A DNA stretch of 64,000 nucleotides from Homarus americanus (lineage: Eukaryota > Arthropoda > Malacostraca > Decapoda > Nephropidae): assembly GCF_018991925.1 (NCBI RefSeq), contig NW_024722158.1, forward strand, positions 3,722,058 through 3,786,057, given 5' to 3'. Under the pieces are notes generated by a model. The model was given only the letters and a program-made list of their open reading frames with translations, had not been told where the DNA came from and made no database searches. Of this stretch, positions 13,597-23,469 are shown piece by piece. Every line of letters begins with the position of its first letter. The first letter of the stretch is position 1. The translations under genes and the position numbers were made by a program.

Positions 13597-13929
13597 CTAA
13601 ACTTATTTGCTAGAATAACCTTCAAGAGCATGTACTGTACTGTAATGGGTCTTGTAAACTGAAAATATTGTTGTGTCAGGATAACTGAAATAATTTAGAC
13701 ATCTAGAAATAACTTTGAAAATCAAAATGCAGGACTAGTCTTTACCGTACACGTGATAAATTCATAATAAATGAAATAAAATAAGTTCAAATAACACGAC
13801 ACAATAGACTACCAAGATCTCCTCACCTCCTATGTCAGACACGATCCAGTCAGGCATGGCGAGGCTCACCACAGCGAAAATGTCTGCTGCAAGGAACAGA
13901 GCCCCGGATATTATCGTTAGTTTATCCAT
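8843..13929 (-). CDS. MOSMO: MOSMO orthologue (modulator of Smoothened), complete, 5 exons
   Basis: Joining 13929-13827, 11525-11470, 10891-10729, 10210-10116 and 8935-8843 gives an uninterrupted frame of 169 residues; every intron is GT-AG and phases match (1,0,1,0). The protein starts MDKLTIISGALFLAADIFA and ends GKVCLPHF. Known family: vertebrate MOSMO (C16orf52, about 167 residues) is a four-pass claudin-like membrane protein that lowers cell-surface Smoothened, working with MEGF8 and MGRN1 to damp Hedgehog signalling. Visible: hydrophobic segments at about 8-26, 62-84, 108-123 and 141-160; a WTC motif at 43-45 with a second cysteine at 55 in the first extracellular loop; ARW before TM3; FPMGFY and GGEPYQLPN in the second loop. 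The start codon has an AAAATGG context and fits the family N-terminus. The pikachurin-like gene lies about 9.5 kb upstream on the same strand. The orthology call rests on recalled family sequence, not a search. Confidence 0.93.
9205..9530 (-). mobile_element. Degraded LINE, C-terminal reverse transcriptase fragment
   Basis: Minus strand reads LKAKLQCIQNKIVRFI and, further on, RVKQLRLNHTFRIFNRLCPK, the usual C-terminal part of Jockey-type non-LTR reverse transcriptases. The upstream LIQSHLGYSCSS stretch carries an in-frame stop. Lies in MOSMO intron 4. Confidence 0.6.
10116..10210 (-). CDS. MOSMO: MOSMO exon 4 (residues 108-139)
   Basis: 95 nt between acceptor TCTCAG and donor GTATGT. Encodes TM3 (MVLFCLAAVVFPMGFY) and the conserved loop VEEIGGEPYQLPNSFQ, close to the vertebrate GGQPYKLPNN stretch. 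Confidence 0.93.
10729..10891 (-). CDS. MOSMO: MOSMO exon 3 (residues 54-107)
   Basis: 163 nt between a GGCAG acceptor and donor GTAAGT. Encodes the second loop cysteine (VCYAPS), TM2 (WLVTLGCVLLGCVCVTATIV) and the MTYARWVGFTA stretch leading into TM3. Confidence 0.93.
11010..11150 (-). mobile_element. Possible LINE reverse transcriptase tail fragment
   Basis: Minus strand reads VEGRRARTRSTMTWGEVVRS then DIRVKNLMREAARY, like the GRPRKTWxEVVxxDLxxxGL ending of many non-LTR polyproteins. Short and inside MOSMO intron 2. Confidence 0.4.
11470..11525 (-). CDS. MOSMO: MOSMO exon 2 (residues 35-53)
   Basis: 56 nt between acceptor TTGCAG and donor GTAAAG. Encodes GDTRLGLLWTCETLYNRSQ, part of the first extracellular loop with the family cysteine (C45) and a possible N-glycosylation site NRS at 50-52. 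Confidence 0.92.
13120..13285 (+). mobile_element. CR1-like LINE 3' tail, plus orientation
   Basis: Plus strand reads LDKHWSRFRYIQEPVHTQYL and on to RDVTDRPSG then stop, the same C-terminus as the LINE at 15047. The tail GGTAAAAGTAAAAG follows. Confidence 0.65.
13315..13450 (-). mobile_element. CR1-like LINE 3' tail, minus orientation
   Basis: Second copy of the same LINE tail, facing the plus copy at 13120-13285 tail to tail across about 30 bp, so the two form a large imperfect inverted repeat in MOSMO intron 1. Confidence 0.6.
13518..13594. repeat. (AT)n microsatellite
   Basis: 77 bp of alternating AT, directly after the LINE copy in MOSMO intron 1. Confidence 0.95.
13827..13929 (-). CDS. 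MOSMO: MOSMO exon 1 (residues 1-34, start codon)
   Basis: Start codon complement at 13927-13929. The exon encodes TM1 and ends ...VSDIG plus one base before donor GTGAGG. It contains the strongly conserved N-terminus MDKLTIISG. A short upstream open frame overlaps this start (see findings). Confidence 0.93.
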
Positions 13930-14809
13930 TTTGGCCAATAATAAGACACCATCCCTCAGCTGTCACATCCTCACTCAGCTTCACCACTGTAAACAAACAC
14001 TACAAGTGGAGTATAGATAACATTACTCCCTAGTGGCCTCTAATGCTATTTACACTTCTCGATTCTCTTTTGTCACTAAACCTTCTTTAGGATTAGGGTT
14101 CAAGTCTTGTGTGTGTGTTTTATATACAGTATACTGTAGATATTACTCCAATTTTTCATTTTACACATTACACCTCTCTGGTATTTTTTTTACTTGTCTC
14201 AATTAATCAATTATTCCTAAATGGCGGAACATTTTATTCCATAACTTCCATGACCACACGGCCATAACGCTTGAATTTAATTTTCAATTTAAATTAATGT
14301 AGTGCATAACTTCAGTTAAATATAACAGAAAAAATCTGAATAAAATGGTCATAGAGTGTTACATCATACATTTCCATTGTTTCCCCAGTGAGGTTATCGT
14401 TATCTTATCATCAGTCGATACAACTACTGTACTGTATATGAATATGTTTCATCATTAGGTGAAACAGGTGTGGGTATCCAAACTATGTGATTCCGAAAAT
14501 ATTTGTTTCCAAATATTCGCCTGAACAAAGAATTTGGTGTTATATTTTAATGTTTGTCGTGCTTGGAGAAAGGAAATCCTATTGATGAGATGGGGGGAGA
14601 TGTTATCAGAACATCCGGGAAGTTCAAGAAGCTGAGGGAAGCATAGTACATTTACGGAGAAAATCAAAACTTACCATATCGTTGGGTGTCCATGACGTCC
14701 ATATATTTATATATATGCAAGTAAATCACTGTAGGTGCGCGTGATCTAGGTATATGATGATAACCACAAGGAAAGAAGAAAACACTAAGTTCTCAAGCGC
14801 TTTCGTGTA

Positions 14810-15045
14810 ATTCACATCTTCAGGGATGAGTACAGACTAGAGAGAGAAATACAAATCAAGGTGTATATATACAGAGATGGGTGAGACCAGGTCCACAATG
14901 GTCAGGTATTAGGTGCTTTTTAAAGATTAGTAGGGTCATTACCTAATACCTGACCATTGTGGACCTGGTCTCACCCTCCTCTGTATATATACACCTTGAT
15001 TTGTATTTCTCTCTTTAGTTTGTACTCACCCCTGAAGATGTGAAT
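14810..15045. repeat. Inverted repeat with 105-bp arms and 26-bp loop, Penelope-like
   Basis: Arms 14810-14914 and 14941-15045 are near-complete reverse complements (for example ACCTAATACCTGACCATTGT against ACAATGGTCAGGTATTAGGT). The outer left flank reads on the minus strand CTGAAGATGTGAATTACACG then AAAGCGCTTGAGAACTTAGT, a sequence type seen at Penelope-like element termini. A related AAAGCGCTTGGGAACTTCGT occurs at 15580-15600. Confidence 0.7.
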
Positions 15046-15046
15046 T

Positions 15047-15575
15047 TTTTTACTTTTACTTTTATCCTCTTCCCTGATCGGCCCGTTAGCCGTCCGGGCG
15101 ATTGGTCACGTCTCTGTCACGCACTGTTGGCAAGTACTGGGCATGCACCGGCTCCTGAATGTACCTGAACCTGCTCCAGTGTTGGTCAAGTCTTGTCTTG
15201 AAAGAGCTCACACTCGGTGCCGTCACAACACTCTCTGGTAGATTATTCCAAGAGTTTACAACCCTCACTCCGAAAAAGTTTGCCCTCACGGTTTTCTGGA
15301 CTTGCGGCTTCTTCAATCTTGAGCTGTGACCCCTTGTGGGGCGAGCGTCTGCCAGCTCCAAGTAAGGACACTCAACTGAGTAGTGCCCCGAGATGCTTAT
15401 ACACCTCAACTAGGTCACCCCTTGCTCGTCTGTAGTATAAGCTAGGCAAGTTCAGGCGCTCTTATCTCTCAGGGAAGCTGAGATGCCGAAGTGCAGGCAC
15501 CAGTCTGGTGGCCCTCCTTTGAACATTTTCAACCAACTGACAGTCCCTAGCATATCTCGGGGACCAGGCGGGGTG
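15047..15575 (-). mobile_element. CR1-like LINE 3' end with reverse transcriptase C-terminus
   Basis: Minus strand 15409-15086 encodes ARPTRGHSSRLKKPQVQKTV then RANFFGVRVVNSWNNLPESV and SFKTRLDQHWSRF, the standard C-terminal signature of CR1-type non-LTR reverse transcriptases, ending RDVTNRPDG and stop. A 3' tail of AAAAGTAAAAGTAAA follows. The 5' part (15410-15575) is shifted in frame. It is the longest copy of a family with pieces at 1005, 13120, 13315, 18205 and 29285. Confidence 0.78.
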
Positions 15576-15616
15576 ACACGAAAGCGCTTGGGAACTTCGT
15601 GTTTTCTTCTTTTCAG

Positions 15617-15673
<57 letters not shown>

Positions 15674-15773
15674 TGATAAAATCACACGGAGCTAAGGTGC
15701 TCCGTTGTTTCCATTTTCCCGCGTGATTTTATCAAGATTTATCTTATCCACGTTTTCATTGTGGATTTACATG

Positions 15774-15775
<2 letters not shown>
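15576..15775 (+). mobile_element. Penelope-like terminal fragment between two (AT)n tracts
   Basis: Contains ACACGAAAGCG with matching CTTCGTGT, a small hairpin, then (AT)n, then CTTGATAAAATCACACGG paired with GCGTGATTTTATCAAG (15672-15737) as a second hairpin. The family call rests on recalled terminal sequence and may be wrong. Confidence 0.45.
15619..15671. repeat. (AT)n microsatellite
   Basis: 53 bp of alternating AT, left of the hairpin at 15672-15737. Confidence 0.95.

Positions 15776-15776
<1 letters not shown>

Positions 15777-15855
<79 letters not shown>
15777..15855. repeat. (AT)n microsatellite
   Basis: 79 bp of alternating AT, right of the hairpin at 15672-15737. Confidence 0.95.
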
Positions 15856-15857
<2 letters not shown>

Positions 15858-16243
15858 TGTGTGTGCAGTAAAATTGTCATACAAGTTTACAAATGATTCA
15901 GCATGTATATACAGTATGTATACTTGTATAGGTAATGCTGTACTATCTAGCTAGCAGGACGAGCTGATTCTTGAGGATAATGACATTATCGATATTTTTA
16001 TAACCATACACTGTATTGTTACGTATATTCATGTTTTGCATATGCAAATAATTAATACTAATTTCCTAAATACAATACATAAAAAATATGCCAACCTAGA
16101 TGTAATGGGATATTACTGTTAAAGAAAAAAGGTTTAATGAAACATTATGTGAATGTATAAAAGAAATATATAATATATAATATTGTACTAAAAGTATCAT
16201 ATGTACTGTACCAGTCTAAGGACATTATGATTTCCTTAATTAC

Positions 16244-16279
16244 CTGAGTAGTGTACAAGTCACTGACCCACATCAGGTC
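16244..16279 (-). other. Candidate 36-nt exon, gene unassigned
   Basis: A long pyrimidine tract and CCACCCAG acceptor precede 36 nt that end CTCAG before GTAATT. Phase 0 would read DLMWVSDLYTTQ. It lies upstream of MOSMO on the same strand, so it could be a MOSMO 5' leader exon, an exon of an unrecognised gene, or chance. Confidence 0.3.
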
Positions 16280-16427
16280 CTGGGTGGGGAAAAAAAACAA
16301 AGAAAAATAAATTAGACAATAAATACGGTATATGGAAAAAAGGAACAAATAAAACAGCTCAAGAGCGAGATAAAAATATGTATATGTTGTCAAAGTAAGA
16401 GACACAATTGGGGCCATGCAATTGTGT

Positions 16428-17086
16428 TGTAGGGGTATCGAGATATTAATGTTGTCTAGCACTCAGGATGGAAGGAAACTCTAATGTGGTTTTCTTGTAT
16501 AATATATAAGTTATATGATAGACAGTCTGGTGCTGGAGATGCCGTGTGGTGGGGAGCTGCTCAGTAGAAGACGTTCGGTGAGTAGCGTGTTGAAGGAGGT
16601 AGATATGCAGGAGCTTCGTTAGAGAAGATGTTGCCTGTTGCTGGCCTCCTGGTTGAATGAATGCTGGACAGCTAGGAGCTTGCTGGGAGGAGGTGTTGCG
16701 TGTTCAGGAAGATGGGCCAGAATGAGAGTTGGTTGGTGAGGAAGCTCAGAGAAGGACAGCTGGTGGGTCGCCATGCTCGCTGGCAGGAGCGAGGACCGCC
16801 AGGCAGGCGAGGAGGAGCTAAGGCAGCCAGGCAGCGGCGGAGGAGGGGGTGTTGCTAATTCAAGAAGAATGGTCAGAATGAATCTCAATGGAGAGACAGA
16901 GCTTATATACCCAGCAGCCGCCATGAGTCATGTTGGGAAAACCCGAGAAGTCGCCGGTCTTTTGGCTCGGTTGCTAGGATACGGCGGCATTGGAATGCGG
17001 ATACGCTTGGTTGCTAGGGAAGACGGTAGCAGCTGGTGGCTGTGGCTACGCAGTTGTAGGCAGTTGTAGGGGAGACGTCCACTACA
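16428..17086 (-). repeat. 3' LTR of the TRIM-like element
   Basis: 659 bp, TGTAG...CTACA. Carries about 130 bp of extra GC-rich sequence (around 16690-16850) missing from the other LTR. On the minus strand TATATAAGCTCTG is a likely TATA box of the LTR promoter. Confidence 0.85.
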
Positions 17087-17670
17087 ATACTCCCTCTTCC
17101 CTCCAGGCGGTGTAGGAGACTTGTTGTTTGTAGAGTTGCTTAGCACATGTGAGGCAGACCGGGCGGTGCATGCCTCATGTGAGACAACGGCGATGGCGTG
17201 ATGAGCCGATCGCTGAAATACAACTGTCTAGATACACACTATCTGTGGGAGAAGGGAGAAAAAGGGTGTGTGGAGGCGATGATTGGTGTGCTTCCCTCAT
17301 GACAGGTACAGGGTCGTCAGATGCGCCTGCTGGGGTGTGTGTGGGCCTGGGTCAGGAGCAGGGGCTGCGTCAGCAGAAGCGGATTAGGGCTCGTGACAGC
17401 AGCTGGGTCCACGACAGCAGCAGGGTGCAGGACATTAGCAGGGAGTACCTGAGGGAGAAAAGAGGGGTGTGTGGGTCGGGATTCAGGAAGAGAGGCCGCG
17501 TCAGGGGTTATTGCTGGGCCGGGGTCGGCGTCTGAGGCATGACGGGTGTCCTGGGGTCGTCAGGATGTGGTGCGTGGGGCAGGAAGAGGAGCCGGTGTCT
17601 GCTTGAAGACTGGGAGCGTGATCAGTGTCTCCTCCATCCTGTGTGAGTGCTAATCTCCGGGAGTCACCAT

Positions 17671-18198
17671 TGTAGGGGTATCGAGATATCAATGTTGTCT
17701 AGCACTCAGGATGGAAGGAAACTCTAATGTGGTTTTCTTGTATAATATTTAAGTTATATGATAGACAGTCTGGTGCTGGAGATGCCGTGTGGTGGGGAGC
17801 TGCTCAGTAGAAGACGTTCGGTGAGTAGCGTGTTGAAGGAGGTAGATGTGCAGGAGCTTCGTTAGAGAAGATGTTGCCTGTTGCTGGCCTCCTGGTTGAA
17901 ATAAATGTTAACAGCGTGGAGCTTGCTGGAGGAGGTGTTGCTTGTTCAGGAAGATGGGCAGAATGAATCTCAATGGAGAGACAGAGCTTATATACCCAGC
18001 AGCAGCCGCCAGTCCTCTATGAATCATGTTGGGAAAACCCAGAAAGTTGCCGGTGACTAGTTTCGTTGCTAAGCAACGGTAACATCTGGTTTCAGCTCTC
18101 GCTTGGTTGCTAGGAGACGCCAGCGCGTCGGAATGCGGTAACAGGTGGTGGCTGTGGCTACGCAGTTGTAAGCAGTTGTAGGGGAGACGTCCACTACA
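17671..18198 (-). repeat. 5' LTR of the TRIM-like element
   Basis: 528 bp, sharing long near-identical runs with the left LTR (for example GGAGATGCCGTGTGGTGGGG). It also has the TATATAAGCTCTG promoter-like motif on the minus strand. Confidence 0.85.
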
Positions 18199-18204
18199 GT
18201 GTGT

Positions 18205-18600
18205 AAATGAGGCAGAAAGTCAGTCACATCAGAAACCTGGGACTTGGTCACAATTTTTGTGATGCCATATGGCAGCACTGTCTCCCAGTGGACAACACAT
18301 TATGCTTCCAATATCTTCCCATGCAGTAGTATCTCCCTGTTTGACAGTTGCCTGCTACCTTACTGTAGAATGTCCTTTGAGGTGCTTATAAACTTACATT
18401 AAATCACCACTTGCCTGTCTATAGTATAAACTTCTGTAGGCAGTTGAAGGTGTTCTAACATCTCTTGGTATATTAAATGCCCTCTTTTTGGACATTCTCC
18501 ATCAGCTGGCAGTCTTAAGTATATTCCATGGACCAAACAGGAAGATGGTACAGTACTCCAAGTGGGGAGAACACACCAGTGAAGAGCCTCATGAGGGTCG
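18205..18600 (-). mobile_element. Degraded CR1-like LINE fragment
   Basis: Minus strand 18600-18400 reads LPTWSTVP, YLRLPADGECPKRGHLIYQE then MLEHLQLPTEVY, resembling the LVRPHLEY...LLESVQRRATKLI...RLKxLNLPxLxYRR region of CR1 reverse transcriptases with frameshifts. Confidence 0.5.
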
Positions 18601-18649
18601 GACCATCTAGGTACAGTATTCACAAAGTTTCAAGGTATAAAAAAAAAAA

Positions 18650-21420
18650 CACAAGTGTAAAATGGCACAAGATTTACTCCTTAGTTGCTGTACATGAACT
18701 GTGTTGATGCTTCTGAGTCCTAGAGGTCACACCAAGTGCTGGAATCTTGACCCTGTGGTGGCAACAGTTCAAAACCATTTAATTATAATGAGTTTTAGTA
18801 AAGTTCTTGATATACATGATAAATTCTGTGAATATAATCAATGTAATATAACAATAGTGTGCAACCACTTCACATCTCTTGAGACTTATTAATATGCCAC
18901 ATTACACATTCTTACCTGCAGTGTGGCAAATTAATAAGGTGTTCTGGGGACCTACAGATCTTACAAAATTACTTATTTCTTTTAAAATGTGGATAATACT
19001 TAAATATGGATTACATTACTTACCATACTGTACAGACACCATAATGTTACAGTTTAGTCCCAGAAATTATTTTAAACAATTTTTCCTACACAGTTATCAT
19101 AATCTTTGAAAACTGCAGGTGAAAATGTTAGGTTAAATCAAATTGGAGACTGATTTAGTTTTTCCACAGTATGAGGTTTTCAGATCCAGAACTTTACCTA
19201 AATGTAATGAGGATTTATTTTGCTTTATATCAAAGGTTAAGTTACTCTTCCAGTTAACTTTAATGTACATTATTTTATTCACTGTTCAGTTACCTTCACA
19301 GTGTTTGGGTCTTTCTGGAATGGGGTAACACCATACAAGGGACCCCACACCTGTACCTAAATATTCACATGCTAACAGAAGTGTCTTTGATATCAGCAAA
19401 TGGGCATCTGAACCCAATACATTTATGACTCCTCCTCTGATGATGAATATTCAATTGATTACAACAGTACCACACAGCAGGCTCAAATTACTAGTGTTAG
19501 GCTGTGACCTTTGTTCTTGCATGTTATCCAAAATAGAAAGGGTATGATAATCCATCTGCCCCGGTATGTATCTGGTACTTCACTGATACCCGGATGATCC
19601 AAGTTGCAGCTGACCCCAATCTTGATTATGCAGCGTTGACGACGACACAAATTTTATCATTATCTGAGAAAGTATTTTTTAATGGCTAAAATTTACTGAT
19701 GCCAGAAACTGACCATAATATTAATAAATTAATAGTGACACATTTATAAGTGGCAGTACTGAGTCATAAAGCATCAAAGTACTGTACTGTACTGGGTCTC
19801 TGGTAATAGACATGTATATACATTTTGAAATATATATATAGTATTCATAAAAACTTTATTCTTTTTTGGGGGTCAATACTGGCATGAGAAAACTCATAGA
19901 ATATGTATAATTCTGATATAGTATATGTATATAATTGGTTTTGGAGAATGTAAACTGGAATATATATAATAGCAACATGGACTCATCTTATCTGTAAAAG
20001 GATTAAGGTAGGAATTTATACCATATCGACTGAGGACTACTGGATACTGTAAATTATATTTACACAGGTACCATTACATTTAGCTCATGAATGAATATGA
20101 ATTTGAAAAACTATCTAGTACATTAGGACCATAACTTGGTAACACTCTATACACATCCAATGGAACAATGTTATCTGTAGTAATGCTTTAGTTGCCCAGG
20201 ATCATAATGCTAGTATCATACCCTCCCATCCTCTGGTCGGTGGTGTGTAAGCTCTTGACTGGTTTACATGAACATACATTGACTAGATGATACTAAGAAC
20301 GCTCATTCTGAGAATGACTTAAGTAACACAAATATGTAGGCACTATCTTCTTGATTAACTTACTATTATTACATTACAAAATGATATGTAGAATATGCCT
20401 ATAGGATCATATTACAGTGTGTACTGACTGCCAATTTCTGTTAAGGTTTTGAAGTAAAGCTTACATAGTTATGAAATTAGTAACTTGTATAACCATATGA
20501 TAATAGTACACACACTTTTATCAAATCAAAGGCAAATTGTTTCCTTAATTCTAATGATAAAACCATAGTGTTGTATCCACACTCAGGGCCGTGGTACACC
20601 TCCTCCAAGCCACGTACAGTATTACTGCTGCCGAGTCCTGTCACACATCTTGGGTCTTGGTAACAAATATTGTAGGAGCTGCTTGAGCCCCAACTTACAT
20701 CTTACAAGAATTAATTTATATCTTAAATAATGCTGTCACTAATGCTGTCTTTGTGAAGGATGAGTATTATTATCAACTGCTATTAATGCCATAACCATCA
20801 TTGGTTATTTAACTCTAGTAGTTTTAAAGTTGTGGGAAATTATAATTATTAGTTTCAGTGTTATAAGTTACCTCACAATCAGTCACTGTTACTCAAAACA
20901 GAATAGCTTAAACTTTAACTCTCCGTATCTTAGTTTATCGTAGTTTTCAAGGACAACAGTTGAACTTACCGTCATCAATATTAGTACAGGTATACGACAT
21001 ACACATACGACAAGACCAAATATACATCACTGAGTACAGCATCGACCGTTTAAGCTATGGGTTTCAGCAACTTGGAGGAGGCTACTCATATCTGTCATCA
21101 CTGTGGTACAAAAAATGAACACACGATAATGACTGTTCAGCTGATTCACAATATTCTGGCAAAACTATAATGAACAGATGGAACACAAACTGAAATACAT
21201 ATCCCAAAATGAACACTTACATTCAGTTAAGCCATTATGAAAGGTGCTATAAATTCATTATGTACACAAATAAAAACATTTGTAATGATTTAGGTAACAT
21301 GAATAATACTTGAAATTATATGTAGGTTTATAGCTTTCACTGAAACATTATCACTTATACAACAAATGGCATGGACTATTTCTTCTTCAACTGGTGGAGT
21401 CAAGCACTGCATGTACATAA
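18650..21420. other. Intergenic AT-rich DNA, nothing assignable
   Basis: No frame here shows splice-consistent, family-like coding. Scattered TACTGTAC motifs and short TA runs only. Confidence 0.5.
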
Positions 21421-21423
21421 TCA

Positions 21424-21672
21424 GTCATACACACTGCCATGGCAACCATACACACAGCCATGGTAGGTATATATACATAGCCATACACAAAGCCATGGTA
21501 GGTATATATACATAGCCATACACAAAGCCATGGTAGGTATACACAGCCATGGCAGGTATATATACACAGCCATGACAGCCATACACACAGCCATGGTAGG
21601 TATACTGTATATACACAGCCATGGCAGGTATATATACACAGCCATGACAGCCATACACACAGTCATGGCAGA
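21424..21672. repeat. Minisatellite with CAGCCATGGTAGGTATATATA units
   Basis: About seven imperfect 30-45 bp units containing CAGCCATGG, GGTATATATACA and CAGCCATACACA. Open frames on the minus strand are repeat artefacts. Confidence 0.85.
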
Positions 21673-21716
21673 CATATAAAAAAAATGAACAAACTCAATT
21701 ATGATTTTATACTCAC

Positions 21717-21770
21717 AAGCAGCTCAATGGAGACCAGGGTTTTCGCTACAAAGTTAAGAGAGACGACCAA
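21717..21770 (-). other. Candidate 54-nt exon, gene unassigned
   Basis: Between a CCCCCAG acceptor and a GTGAGT donor, 54 nt are open in phase 0 and read LVVSLNFVAKTLVSIELL, an amphipathic or membrane-like peptide. It shares phase with the candidate at 16244-16279. No family recognised; may be chance. Confidence 0.3.
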
Positions 21771-21863
21771 CTGGGGGACATGATGACACCTAACTTATGT
21801 AGTATACTGCAAGTCATTAACCAAAAAGTCTTAACTGCAGCAACTCGGCACGATGAAAATTAA

Positions 21864-22261
21864 TAGTAATATCTCCGTTAGCTGGAATCCCTCAAACCCG
21901 GAACTCTCTGATAGCCGAAACTGAAATTTTCTTGGAAAATTGTTCCCAAAGCCAGAATATTATGGATAATCCGGCTTTGGGAACGACTTTCCAAAGGGCA
22001 CATTTTCTGGAAAATTCTGAGAAAATTTTCCCGGTAACTGGAAAATTCAGGGGATGGGGGATATGTTTCTGGGTTCGAGAGACAATGTAACGCACAATTT
22101 CTGGAACTTTCGAGAATATTTTTCCGTTACCCAGAAAATTTGGGAAAATTCCAGTGATGAGGGATTTTTTCCGGCTTTGAGAGAGTCGTCTCATTACCTG
22201 GAAATCTCTCGTTCCCGGGAGTGCCGTACACCAATTGTTCTGGCTAATGGAGATATCACTG
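21864..22261. mobile_element. About 398-bp pogo-like MITE with internal subrepeats
   Basis: Left end TAGTAATATCTCCGTTAGCT and right end GGCTAATGGAGATATCACTG are inverted copies. The interior has several diverged copies of CCGGCTTTGGGAACGACTTT and TTTTCCCGGTAACTGGAAAA in both orientations. No TA duplication is clear. The gapped ORFs across it are not transposase-like. Confidence 0.6.
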
Positions 22262-23469
22262 TTTACAGATATGTTTTATATAATAACTAAGGTCGAGTCA
22301 CTGGTTCTTTCTATTGCCAAAGAAATTAAGTTTTTGTTGGAGGAACAATGTGAGCTGGCTCAGTTATCTGTTGATGTGACTGATGACCAGTTCAAGTCGA
22401 AACCCCTGAGAGATTTAAATTAGGCCATCTCCATTGTTAAAGAAACACCTTGAATATCAGCATAATAGTGAACAACATCACCCTAATTTAGAGTTATCTG
22501 TATATTATGAGTTTTACAGACATATACATACATACATTTATACATAGCCTCACACACACTATACATCTTCACTGTGACTGTGTGGAGCTACATATGAAAA
22601 AAGCTTACATGAGTGTGGTATTCATAATGGACAACTTGGTCACATAGTCATCACTTATCCTTTATGATGGTGATTCTACATATAACCAAAGTAAACACAA
22701 TGTTGACGTGTGCAGAACATACAGGTACGGCCACCCTCCTTCACGTACGCACACACATGCACACACACACACACACACACACTACATAATGAAAGGAATG
22801 AATCACTTCTAAGATGCTTCAGGTCAGCACACTGCCTAATCATTCTCAACAAATCTGTACAACAGATTATCTTTTTTTTTTTGTCTTGAATGTGATGAGT
22901 GATTATGAACCTTAGGTGGGATAAGGAATAAAGGTGATATTTTGCATTCACTCTATATAAGGTATTCTTAACTACTGAGGTGGTGGTTAAGTTTCATCAA
23001 CACTCATGCATCTCATTCAATATTTACGTGAAATCTCTGTAAACAACTAAATTTCTACGGCACTTTAATCCATATCATTAAAACTAAATGGTGGTGACTT
23101 GCATCTATCACCTCTGACTCAAGTAATTAATCCTTATTTTTTCTCATTTAATAATCTTTGTAGTTTACAGTGATTTTTCTAGCTTAATATAACCTGCGTC
23201 TTGTGATATATTCAGCTAGTGGTAACATATTATCTAAAGATGTAACTTAACACACAATGGCCTTGAAACCTACATCAGCAACATCTCAGAACTAAATACA
23301 TTCCTTTGCTCTAACTCTTGACATATACAATAAGAGGAAATGGTTTTCATTGGTAAAATGTTCTCTTTAATTTCTTCCTTTATCTCATCATAAAATCATT
23401 TCTTCAATAATCCGCTTTGTCTTTCATCTTTCTCTACCCTTCCTCCCATCCGTCCTACCCACTGTCCGG

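Larger units (their letters stand above)
16428..18198 (-). mobile_element. Small LTR retroelement (TRIM-like), no gag or pol
   Basis: Two similar long terminal repeats (16428-17086 and 17671-18198) both begin TGTAG and end CTACA and are flanked by GTGT at 16424-16427 and 18199-18202. On the minus strand a primer-binding-like TGGTGACTCCCGG lies next to the right LTR and a polypurine tract GGAGGGAAGAGGGAG next to the left LTR, so the element runs right to left. The 584-bp interior has no recognisable gag, protease or polymerase; its 128-codon plus-strand frame shows no family motif. It would need proteins from an autonomous relative. Confidence 0.85.

Noticed and set aside
14455..14667. 70-codon minus frame near the MOSMO 5' side
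   Set aside because: Not joined to MOSMO by splice sites and without family features. The MOSMO start at 13929 is well supported.
14760..14830. Hammerhead ribozyme in the Penelope-like sequence (CTGAAGA...GAAA)
   Set aside because: Stem II needs a shifted core and no pairing stem I could be found, so the catalytic fold is not supported here.
17149..17535. 128-codon plus frame inside the LTR element as a gag-like gene
   Set aside because: On the strand opposite to the element's inferred direction, with no zinc knuckle, protease or capsid motif.
18660..18765. Minus-strand terminal exon reading VKIPALGVTSRTQKHQHSSC
   Set aside because: Acceptor is acceptable, but its phase does not fit the other candidate exons and no family is recognised.
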